A DNA stretch of 64,000 nt from Paenibacillaceae bacterium. GTDB taxonomy: Bacteria; Bacillota; Bacilli; Paenibacillales; NBRC-103111. Each line of letters opens with the position of its first letter. Position 1 is the stretch's first letter. The DNA lies in assembly GCA_029256185.1 (NCBI GenBank), contig JAQSYI010000029.1, positions 90,305 through 154,304 of the forward strand, written 5' to 3'. The position numbers and the translations under genes were made by a program. The notes beneath the pieces were generated by a model. That model saw only the letters and a program-made list of their open reading frames with translations. It had not been told where the DNA came from and did not search any database. This document shows, in pieces, positions 26,964 through 33,896 of this stretch.

Positions 26964-27800
26964 TTAAAAAACAGAATTGGCAGGTGTACCGGGAGCCAGG
27001 CGGTCAGAGGAATCATTCCCGGAGGCTCCCGCATCAGGAGGAAGCCTCATCCCGTCCAGGTCCTCTTCCATATGCTCCAGCACATATTTCTCAATCGCTC
27101 CTGCTATCTGATCCAAGCCGGTCAAGGTGAGGAAAGCGCCCTTGGGCTGCACGTGAATATCCACCATATTGTAGTGCCATTCCGACTGGGCGGGGATGTA
27201 GATGACATGAATTCCCTGCTCCAGCCCGGGGAGAATATCGGTGCGCAGCGAATTGCCTATCATCCAGGTAACAGACGGGTCGAAGCGCATCTCCCTCATA
27301 ATCTTCTCCAGCGCCTTCACATCCTTATGGCGGGAGATGAATACCCGGTTGCCAAAATAAGCGGCAAGCTCCAACTGGGCCACTTTCCTCCGCTGGTTCC
27401 CCTCCTCGCCGCCGGTATGAAGATATAACTCGTGCCCGGCCTCCTTCAGCCGCTCCAGCGTCTCGTACATATGGGGCAGGGGCTCCACAGGAATGGTAAA
27501 GACACTGTATCCCAGTTCGGTAAGCAGCCCGATATGCGCCTTCTCCGGCATTTTCCCCACTGCTGCACAGAAAAAGCGGTACGCGCCTGTAAAGGACTGG
27601 GACAGATGGTCCACAGTCAACCCGTTGTTTCCAATAGCGGCCACATCCAGCTCCACTTGCTTGGCTTTCACCTTATCAGGCGCCACACCGGGGAACCATT
27701 CGCCCATTGCCGCGGCAAACCGCTCATTCACTTGATTAAAGTATTTGTTGCATTCAATAAGCGTATCGTCCAGGTTAAAAATAAGGTTCTGCTTCAGCAT
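26964..27800 (-). CDS. HAD-superfamily protein with Asn at the nucleophile position
   Basis: The ATG at 27800 (MLKQNLIFNLDDT) has GGAGAG seven bases upstream and is preferred to an in-frame codon six residues earlier. 278 residues with the HAD fold: motif I NLDDT (9-13), a cap region, motif II around YLHTGG, the lysine of KDVKALEK for motif III, and GNSLRTDILPG for motif IV. HAD phosphatases use the first Asp of DxD as nucleophile. Here it is Asn9 (codon AAC), while the acid/base Asp11 is kept. The protein may be inactive as a phosphatase, or have a different role. It is convergent with nothing; gbsR lies upstream on the same strand. Confidence 0.87.
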   Translation of the reverse strand: MLKQNLIFNLDDTLIECNKYFNQVNERFAAAMGEWFPGVAPDKVKAKQVELDVAAIGNNGLTVDHLSQSFTGAYRFFCAAVGKMPEKAHIGLLTELGYSVFTIPVEPLPHMYETLERLKEAGHELYLHTGGEEGNQRRKVAQLELAAYFGNRVFISRHKDVKALEKIMREMRFDPSVTWMIGNSLRTDILPGLEQGIHVIYIPAQSEWHYNMVDIHVQPKGAFLTLTGLDQIAGAIEKYVLEHMEEDLDGMRLPPDAGASGNDSSDRLAPGTPANSVF

Positions 27801-27846
27801 GCTGTCTCTCCGTTTCAATGAATTGGCAAATGCCTCATCATTATCC

Positions 27847-27889
27847 CCCCATGCAAACCGTCATATTCCACGTTCAAGCCTGCATGGGG
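27847..27889. other. Stem-loop between gbsR and the HAD-like gene
   Basis: CCCCATGCA (27847-27855) and TGCATGGGG (27881-27889) are perfect 9-bp arms with a 25-nt loop. There is no T-run, so it may be an operator or processing site rather than a terminator. Confidence 0.45.
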
Positions 27890-27904
27890 AAAGGAAGTGC
27901 GCGC

Positions 27905-28510
27905 TCATGACTTGTTCGGCAGATCCTTGGACAAATCCTTGGACAAATCCTTGGGCAGATCCTTGGGCACCAGTTCAAAAATGGCCTCGGTTTCCAACGT
28001 GTCAATAAACCGGTCCAGCCACAAATAGTAGCGGATCGCTTCATTCATTTTGGCCAAATCCACTTCCACCGTCTGCGCCAGATCCTCATGCCCGGGGTTA
28101 TCCAGAAGCAGCGCCTGAAGCTCAGCCTTCGATTTGCGCAAGGCCTGAAGATTAATCTCAAGCGCCTTTCTCCACTTCAGGGAGAAGAAGTCGATGAACG
28201 TCTGGAACCAATCCATCTCCACCTCATACAAATCCTTGCGGGCGCCCTTTTCCCATACCTTGTTCACCATCTTGAGGTCAACCAGCGTCCGCACCCCGGT
28301 GCTCATGCTGGTTTTGCTCATCTCCATGGCTTCCCGCATCTCGTCGAGAGTCATGGGCTTATTTTGAAAGAACAAGAGCCCGTACAAATGACCAATGGAC
28401 AGATTGATGCCGTACAAATCCATATTCTGCCCAATGGATTCGATCACCCGTTTTCTTGCCTTCAGCAACGCACGTTCCTGCTCACCGGATAACTCCTCTG
28501 CTCGCTCCAT
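27905..28510 (-). CDS. gbsR: GbsR/MarR-type transcriptional regulator
   Basis: 201 residues. The winged-helix region (~30-110) holds GRLYG-like NLSIGHLYGLLFF, MTLDEMREAMEMSKTSMSTG and VNKVWEKGARKDLY, all characteristic of the GbsR/OpcR family. In Bacillus these sense choline or glycine betaine and repress osmoprotectant genes. A C-terminal helical region follows. The tail LPKDLPKDLSKDLSKDLPNKS is a low-complexity repeat encoded by about four 12-bp tandem units (27922-27968). It is divergent from the OpuA operon with a shared 280-bp control region, which strongly suggests it regulates opuA. Promoter found at 28595-28623. Confidence 0.9.
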   Translation of the reverse strand: MERAEELSGEQERALLKARKRVIESIGQNMDLYGINLSIGHLYGLLFFQNKPMTLDEMREAMEMSKTSMSTGVRTLVDLKMVNKVWEKGARKDLYEVEMDWFQTFIDFFSLKWRKALEINLQALRKSKAELQALLLDNPGHEDLAQTVEVDLAKMNEAIRYYLWLDRFIDTLETEAIFELVPKDLPKDLSKDLSKDLPNKS

Positions 28511-28594
28511 CTGTAAGTCACCCTATCTGTCATATAATCATTTACGTTTTTGGGAAGTCTGCGCTCTGCGACTGAAAGCATTTCGCTGCTCCTA

Positions 28595-28623
28595 ATTGTA
28601 AGAAAACTAATGGATATTGTAAA
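28595..28623 (-). promoter_or_regulatory. gbsR promoter
   Basis: On the minus strand TTTACA (28618-28623), a 17-bp spacer and TACAAT (28595-28600): a good sigma-A promoter ~85 bp upstream of gbsR. Confidence 0.62.
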
Positions 28624-28643
28624 GATGCGGACAGGTGCGATAC

Positions 28644-28713
28644 ATGACGGAAACCGGAGCATTTTAAAGATAACTTTGTACAGTTTTTTCTGTATGAACC
28701 GTAATGACGGAAA
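28644..28713. promoter_or_regulatory. Direct repeats in the gbsR/opuA control region
   Basis: ATGACGGAAA occurs exactly at 28644-28653 and 28704-28713, 60 bp apart, the second just upstream of the opuA -35. They are candidates for GbsR binding. Confidence 0.4.
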
Positions 28714-28719
28714 TTTATG

Positions 28720-28747
28720 TTGACATCTTTGTTTGAAGTTCTATACA
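28720..28747 (+). promoter_or_regulatory. opuA promoter
   Basis: TTGACA (28720-28725), a 16-bp spacer and TATACA (28742-28747). Near-consensus sigma-A promoter ~45 bp before the opuAA start. Confidence 0.72.
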
Positions 28748-28790
28748 CTTGTTAGTATGAATTTGAGTCTGAAGCGAAGGAGTGAAGCTA

Positions 28791-30014
28791 TTGCCCGTTA
28801 TCCAGGTTCGGAATGTAACCAAGGTATTCGGCACCAACCCCGGTTCTGCTCTCCCCCTCATCGCCCAAAATTGGCCCAAAGAGAAAATTTACCGGGAAAC
28901 CGGTCACACCGTTGGGGTCAACGCCGTCAGCTTTGATGTAAAGGCCGGTGAAATTTTCGTCATTATGGGTTTGTCCGGCAGCGGAAAATCCACACTGGTC
29001 CGCCTGCTCAACCGGCTGATCGAGCCGACGGCGGGAACCGTCAGCATTCATGGCCGCAACATTGTCGAGATGGGAACCGACGAGCTCCGCCAAATCAGGC
29101 GGGAGAAGATCGCCATGGTGTTCCAGAAGTTCGCCCTTTTCCCCCACCGGACTGTGGCGGAGAACGCCGAATACGGTCTCGAGGTCCAGGGCAAGAGCAA
29201 GCAGGAATGCCGCAAAAAAGCGCTGGAGGCGCTGGAGCTGGTCGGTTTGGCCAACTGGGCGGACAGCATGCCCGACGCCCTGAGCGGCGGAATGCAGCAG
29301 CGGGTGGGATTGGCCAGAGCCCTGGCCAATGATCCGGACATCCTGCTGATGGATGAAGCGTTCAGCGCCCTGGACCCGCTGATCCGCAAGGACATGCAGG
29401 ATGAGCTCTTGGACCTTCAGGAAAAAATGAACAAAACCATCATCTTCATCACTCATGATCTGGATGAGGCATTGCGGATCGGAGACCGGATCGCTCTCAT
29501 GAAGGATGGCAGTATCGTTCAAGTCGGTACGCCGGAGGAAATTCTCATGCGGCCCGCTGATGAATATGTAGAGCGCTTCGTGGAGGATGTTAATCTGTCC
29601 CGGGTGCTGACCGCCTCCGCTGTTATGCGCCGCGCCGAAACCATCGGACTGGACCGGGGGCCGCGGGTGGCGCTTCAGCTGATGAAGGATGCGGGAATAT
29701 CCAACCTGTTCGTGGTGGACCGGAGCAAGAAGCTGCTTGGGGTCATCACCGCCGAGGATTCCTCGGAGGCGGCCAAGGACGGACGGCTGCTGGAGGATAT
29801 CGTCATTCGTGAGGTCCCTACGGTTGCGCCGGACCGGCTGCTGTGCGATCTGTTCGATATCTGCAGCAGCTCCAGATATCCGGTGGCCGTAGTGGACGAT
29901 GCCGGGAAAATTAATGGAGTGATTATCCGCGGCGCTGTTCTGGGCGCTCTGGCCCGCCAATCTGCTGACAGCAGGGAAGTGGAGGAAGGTCATGCCGAAG
30001 TTACCGTTGGATGA
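28791..30014 (+). CDS. opuAA: Glycine betaine ABC transporter ATP-binding protein
   Basis: TTG at 28791 is chosen: AAGGAG lies eight bases before it and the protein then starts MPVIQVRNVTKVFG like its relatives; the GTG nine bases earlier overlaps that site. 407 residues. Walker A GLSGSGKST (60-68), signature LSGGMQQRVG, Walker B ILLMDEAFSALD, then two CBS-like modules (~280-395) that in OpuA sense ionic strength. The insertion before Walker A with WPKEKIYRETGHTVGV is typical of OpuAA/ProV. It powers uptake of glycine betaine under osmotic stress. First gene of opuAA-AB-AC; the next gene overlaps by 23 bp. Confidence 0.95.
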   Translation: MPVIQVRNVTKVFGTNPGSALPLIAQNWPKEKIYRETGHTVGVNAVSFDVKAGEIFVIMGLSGSGKSTLVRLLNRLIEPTAGTVSIHGRNIVEMGTDELRQIRREKIAMVFQKFALFPHRTVAENAEYGLEVQGKSKQECRKKALEALELVGLANWADSMPDALSGGMQQRVGLARALANDPDILLMDEAFSALDPLIRKDMQDELLDLQEKMNKTIIFITHDLDEALRIGDRIALMKDGSIVQVGTPEEILMRPADEYVERFVEDVNLSRVLTASAVMRRAETIGLDRGPRVALQLMKDAGISNLFVVDRSKKLLGVITAEDSSEAAKDGRLLEDIVIREVPTVAPDRLLCDLFDICSSSRYPVAVVDDAGKINGVIIRGAVLGALARQSADSREVEEGHAEVTVG

Positions 30015-30831
30015 ATGGATTGAAGCAGTTGTGGATTTTCTGGAAAATCATCTTGCCGGGTTGTTTGATTTTATATCCGCCATTATAGAAGGAATCGTAT
30101 CAGGATTTGCCTACCTGCTCCATCTGCCGCACGCTCTTCTCTTCACTGTCTTGATTGCCGCCCTCGCCTACCGCTTGGGCAAATGGACCTTCGCTTTATT
30201 TGCGTTTGCCGGTCTGCTCCTGATCTATAATCTGGGCTACTGGGATCACACCATGGATACGCTGGCACTGGTGCTTACTGCCGCGCTGGTGTCCATTCTG
30301 ATCGGCATTCCACTTGGCATCTGGTCCGCGCAAAGCAGTAAAGTGCGCGCCTTCAGCACCCCCGTATTGGATTTCATGCAAACCATGCCCGCCTTCGTCT
30401 ACTTGATTCCCGCAGTAACTTTCTTCGGACTGGGCGTGGTGCCCGGGGTAATCGCCTCCGTCATCTTTGCCGTGCCCCCCACCATCCGCCTGACGGAGCT
30501 GGGAATCCGGCAGGTTGCCCCTGATCTGGTGGAGGCGGCCCATGCTTTTGGCTCCAGCACCGGACAGATTCTGGTGAAGCTGCAGCTTCCCATGGCCTTG
30601 CCTTCCATTATGGCGGGTGTCAATCAGACGATCATGCTGGCGTTGTCCATGGTGGTTATTTCCTCCATGATCGGTGCCCAGGGCATCGGAGCCGATGTGT
30701 ACCGGGCCGTAACCCAGGTGAAAACCGGGCAAGGCTTCGAGGCCGGATTGGCCATTGTGGTGCTCGCTATCCTCCTGGACAGAATGACCCAATATATGAT
30801 GAAACGGAAAAGGAGACAAAAAAATGGATAA
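29992..30831 (+). CDS. opuAB: Glycine betaine ABC transporter permease
   Basis: 279 residues. Starts MPKLPLDEW inside the end of opuAA (23-bp overlap). Several membrane helices (~45-265) with the ProW/OpuAB core: IPLGIWSAQSS, DFMQTMPAFVYLIPAVTFFG and GASxxxxxxKVQLP-like FGSSTGQILVKLQLPMALP, which contacts the ATPase. The C-terminus is basic and cytoplasmic. It forms the channel of the OpuA system. Confidence 0.95.
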   Translation: MPKLPLDEWIEAVVDFLENHLAGLFDFISAIIEGIVSGFAYLLHLPHALLFTVLIAALAYRLGKWTFALFAFAGLLLIYNLGYWDHTMDTLALVLTAALVSILIGIPLGIWSAQSSKVRAFSTPVLDFMQTMPAFVYLIPAVTFFGLGVVPGVIASVIFAVPPTIRLTELGIRQVAPDLVEAAHAFGSSTGQILVKLQLPMALPSIMAGVNQTIMLALSMVVISSMIGAQGIGADVYRAVTQVKTGQGFEAGLAIVVLAILLDRMTQYMMKRKRRQKNG

Positions 30832-31732
30832 CCTCAACTATAGCAATTATAAGAAAAAATGGATGATCGCCGGTCTTGCCGGGCTGGTCAGCATCGGGAT
30901 GATGGCCGGATGCTCCAAGGAACAGGCAGAGGACGGAGCTAAAAGCATTGGCGATCAGGTTCAGCATCAGATCATCGGCATTGATCCCGGCGCAGGACTG
31001 ATGAAGCAGGCGGCCCAGGCCATCGAGGATTACGAGCTGAAGGACTGGAAGCTGGTGGAGGGCTCGGGAGCGGCCATGGCAGTGGCTCTGGAGAAGGCAT
31101 ACAAGGACCAGAAGCCGATTATCGTAACGGGCTGGACTCCTCACTGGAAATTCGCCAAGTATGATCTTAAGTACCTGGAAGATCCTAAAGGTACCTTCGG
31201 GCAGGACGAGGAAATCCGTACCATTGTCCGTCAAGGATTGAAGGACAGCCATCCTTCCGCCTACGCCATGCTGGAACGGTTCGAGTGGACGCCGGATGAC
31301 ATGGCCGTGGTTATGTCCGACATCATCGACGGGAAGAAGCCGGAAGCAGCGGCGGCCGACTGGGTAAGCGCCAGCTCCGCCAAAGTCCAGGTCTGGACCA
31401 AGGACCTGGCCCAGGAAACCGGCAAAAAACTGAAGCTGGCTTACGTGGCCTGGGATTCGGAGATTGCCAGCACCCATGTGGTTGCCGAGGTGCTGAAGCA
31501 GCTGGGCTATCAGGTGGAGCTGCTCCAGGTGGAGGCCGGCCCCATGTGGGCAGGGGTAGCCGACGGTAGCGCAGACGCCATGGTGGCGGCCTGGCTGCCT
31601 ACCACCCACCAGGATTACATGGACAAATACAAGGATAAGCTGGAGGATCTGGGCGTGAACCTGAAGGGCACCAAGCTGGGCCTGGTTGTACCCGCCTATA
31701 TGGACATTACCTCCATTGAGGACTTGAAATAA
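30824..31732 (+). CDS. opuAC: Glycine betaine-binding lipoprotein
   Basis: 302 residues, overlapping opuAB by 8 bp, with GGAG ~8 bases before the ATG. Lipoprotein signal with lipobox MAGC (Cys30). The mature part is an OpuAC-type domain. IVTGWTPHWKFAKYDLKYLEDP carries the aromatic residues of the betaine box, and WLPTTHQDYMDKY and EVLKQLGYQVEL are further family blocks. It captures glycine betaine (or proline betaine) outside the membrane. Last gene of the operon, followed by a strong terminator. Confidence 0.95.
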   Translation: MDNLNYSNYKKKWMIAGLAGLVSIGMMAGCSKEQAEDGAKSIGDQVQHQIIGIDPGAGLMKQAAQAIEDYELKDWKLVEGSGAAMAVALEKAYKDQKPIIVTGWTPHWKFAKYDLKYLEDPKGTFGQDEEIRTIVRQGLKDSHPSAYAMLERFEWTPDDMAVVMSDIIDGKKPEAAAADWVSASSAKVQVWTKDLAQETGKKLKLAYVAWDSEIASTHVVAEVLKQLGYQVELLQVEAGPMWAGVADGSADAMVAAWLPTTHQDYMDKYKDKLEDLGVNLKGTKLGLVVPAYMDITSIEDLK

Positions 31733-31737
31733 TCGCA

Positions 31738-31781
31738 AGAGGCTGTCCCTTCCCGTTTGCTCGGGCTTTGGGACAGCCTCT
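31738..31781 (+). terminator. Terminator of the opuA operon
   Basis: AGAGGCTGTCCC (31738-31749) pairs with GGGACAGCCTCT (31770-31781), a perfect 12-bp stem, followed by TTTGCT. It starts 6 bp after the opuAC stop. Confidence 0.85.
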
Positions 31782-32424
31782 TTGCTGTATACGCCGCCTG
31801 TGCAGCGGGATATATATGAAAACCGACTATATCGATCTCTGACGTGAGAGGCAGGCCCCATTGCATATGAAAAATCGAATGCCATCCCTTGGTGCTGTTG
31901 ATCAACTAGGAGTGATGCCAAACCAACAGCTTGCAAAATGATAGCTGCTGGCGCGCAAACGCAGGCCCGTAGGCCCAACAGCTTGCAAAATGATAGCTGT
32001 TGGCGTGCGAGCGCAGACCCACAGGCCGAACAGCTATCATTTTGTCCGATCATCCTGCAAAACAGGCCATACTGCCTCCCGCCATTGTTGTCTAATACCA
32101 TCAATCCTACAATCCACCCTTTCCCGTGATACTTCCAAAGTGCTCATTCCACACCCGCTTCCTGTCCCGCCGGGTTTAACACGCTGAACCTAAGCCGCGG
32201 CAACGATGATGATCCGAAGGTTATACTTTCTTATCTTTCCGCAAAAAGCGGCACTCCCCGGCCTTTCGCGAATTGTTCAGCCAGGACAGCCCGTCCCGGT
32301 TGTCGCCGCACCGGACACACGCTATACTGGTACAAATAGAAGCTCTCCGTTTTGCTCCCTTTGCCGTACAGAGGCGGGGAACACGGAGAATGACATCAGG
32401 AATGCTTGCAAGGAGGAACCGACG
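31782..32424. other. 640-bp non-coding region before the dGTPase-like gene
   Basis: Only the repeat at 31923-32044 stands out. Short frames on both strands have no supported ribosome-binding site. The dGTPase gene has an in-frame open region back to 32206, but it has no start site as good as the one at 32425. Confidence 0.5.
31923..32044. repeat. 52-bp direct repeat plus 16-bp inverted arm
   Basis: CCAACAGCTTGCAAAATGAT begins copies at 31923 and 31975 (52-bp period, few differences). A third partial copy is inverted: CAAAATGATAGCTGTT (31986-32001) and AACAGCTATCATTTTG (32029-32044) are perfect 16-bp arms with a 27-nt loop. Related core sequences occur at 41832-41914. Confidence 0.85.
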
Positions 32425-33741
32425 ATGAAGCTGCGCACCCTGCGGATTATGGGGGATAAGGATACGAAGAATAGCGATGACCGGGATGAATATGAGCGGG
32501 ATTACAGCCGCCTGATCGGTTCTCCCGCGTTTCGGAGATTGCAGGGCAAGTCACAGGTATTCGGAGCGGGGACCGGGGATTATTACCGGACACGGCTGAC
32601 CCATTCCCTGGAGGTGTCCCAGATCTCCCGGGAGCTGGCCGGCCGGCTCAGCCGCAATTATCCCGATTTGGCCAAGGAAACCCATCCCGGCCTGATCCTT
32701 GATAAAGCCGTTGTGGAGATCGCCGCCCTGGCCCATGATCTGGGGCACCCTCCGTTTGGCCATAAGGGAGAGGAAGTATTAAACGGCATTCTGCAGAGGA
32801 AGCATGGGCTCAAATATGAGGGCAACGCCCAAAACTACCGGATTCTCATGTTTCTGGAGAAACGGGCAGGCAGTGAGCGGGGGCTGGATCTGACTGCCGC
32901 GGTGCTCCTGGCGATCAACAAATATCCGTTCCCGCTGGATGAGGAAGGGCGGCTCAAGGGGCTATACGCCTCGGAATGGACGGAGATACACCGGCTCAGG
33001 GCGCTTTGGGAAATCCCCCAGGGCTGTTGTACCCTGGAGGCGCAGCTGATGGATCTGTGCGATGACATCGCCTATTCCACCCATGATATTGAGGACGGCA
33101 TCCGGGCCGGAAAAATCCAGATGCATGAGGCTTTCTTCACCAACCCCCGGCTTGTGCGGAATCTGGTGGAGGAAATCCGCAAGGAAGAGGGAAACGGACG
33201 GCACTATTGGAGCGGCGTGGATATAGAAGCCACGGTGCGCCAGGTTCTGGAGGAGTATTGGGAGCAGTGGAGCCGCATTTTTACAGAATGCAACGGTGAG
33301 ACCTCGCGGGCCAGGAGGGAGCTCAAGGCCCAATGGGTAGGCTTATACGCCGGGTCGGTGGGTGTTGTTGACGATGCGGCATTAGGCTGGAAGCGGATCG
33401 CCTTCGTCAAGGACGGCCGGGAGAACCTGGCGCTCCTGCGGACGATGGAGGTGTTGAAGAAGCTGGCGTGGGTGACGATGATTACCGATTTCCGCGTGCA
33501 GCGCATTCAGAAGCGCAGCGAGATTATGCTGGAGAAGCTGTGGGAGGCCTTCGATGATCCGGTCAAGGCACCGCTGATCCTGCCTCCGGACTGGAACGCC
33601 CGTTACGAGCGCAACAAGGACAAATGGCCCTGGCCCCGTTTTATCGCCGATTACATGGCAGGGATGACGGACGCCTACGCGGAGAAGGTGTTCCAGGAGC
33701 TGTACGGCAACCGCACCGGCTCCATCTACGAGCGGGATTGA
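32425..33741 (+). CDS. dGTPase-like HD-domain triphosphohydrolase
   Basis: ATG at 32425 has AAGGAGG nine bases upstream and gives MKLRTLRIMGDKDTKNSDDRDEYERDYSRLI, a normal N-terminus; the longer frame to 32206 is rejected. 438 residues. HD-domain metal site: TRLTHSLEVSQISREL (first His), ALAHDLGHPPFGHKGEE (HD pair) and DLCDDIAYSTHDIEDG (last Asp). QGKSQVFGAGTGDYYRTR is the usual substrate loop of dGTPases. It splits dGTP or another dNTP to nucleoside and triphosphate, which controls dNTP pools. A terminator follows. No partner gene is close. Confidence 0.92.
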   Translation: MKLRTLRIMGDKDTKNSDDRDEYERDYSRLIGSPAFRRLQGKSQVFGAGTGDYYRTRLTHSLEVSQISRELAGRLSRNYPDLAKETHPGLILDKAVVEIAALAHDLGHPPFGHKGEEVLNGILQRKHGLKYEGNAQNYRILMFLEKRAGSERGLDLTAAVLLAINKYPFPLDEEGRLKGLYASEWTEIHRLRALWEIPQGCCTLEAQLMDLCDDIAYSTHDIEDGIRAGKIQMHEAFFTNPRLVRNLVEEIRKEEGNGRHYWSGVDIEATVRQVLEEYWEQWSRIFTECNGETSRARRELKAQWVGLYAGSVGVVDDAALGWKRIAFVKDGRENLALLRTMEVLKKLAWVTMITDFRVQRIQKRSEIMLEKLWEAFDDPVKAPLILPPDWNARYERNKDKWPWPRFIADYMAGMTDAYAEKVFQELYGNRTGSIYERD

Positions 33742-33821
33742 GCCTTCTTCTCCGCAGCACGTATTTACAAGCATAACCGGATGGGAGACGGGGGTTAACC
33801 GTTCCTTTCGAAGAACGGCAA

Positions 33822-33855
33822 AAAGGGAGAGCCATGAACATCAGGCTCTCCCTTT
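33822..33855. terminator. Bidirectional terminator between dGTPase-like gene and ABC permease
   Basis: AAAGGGAGAGCC (33822-33833) pairs with GGCTCTCCCTTT (33844-33855), 12 bp. T-runs follow on both strands; the minus-strand one is longer. Confidence 0.78.
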
Positions 33856-33896
33856 CATATGGAGCGCAGCTCACACCGCCGCCGCAAGCCTCTGCT

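Noticed and set aside
32206..32424. N-terminal extension of the dGTPase-like protein
   Set aside because: The strong AAGGAGG before 32425 and the normal family N-terminus there make the extra 73 residues unlikely.
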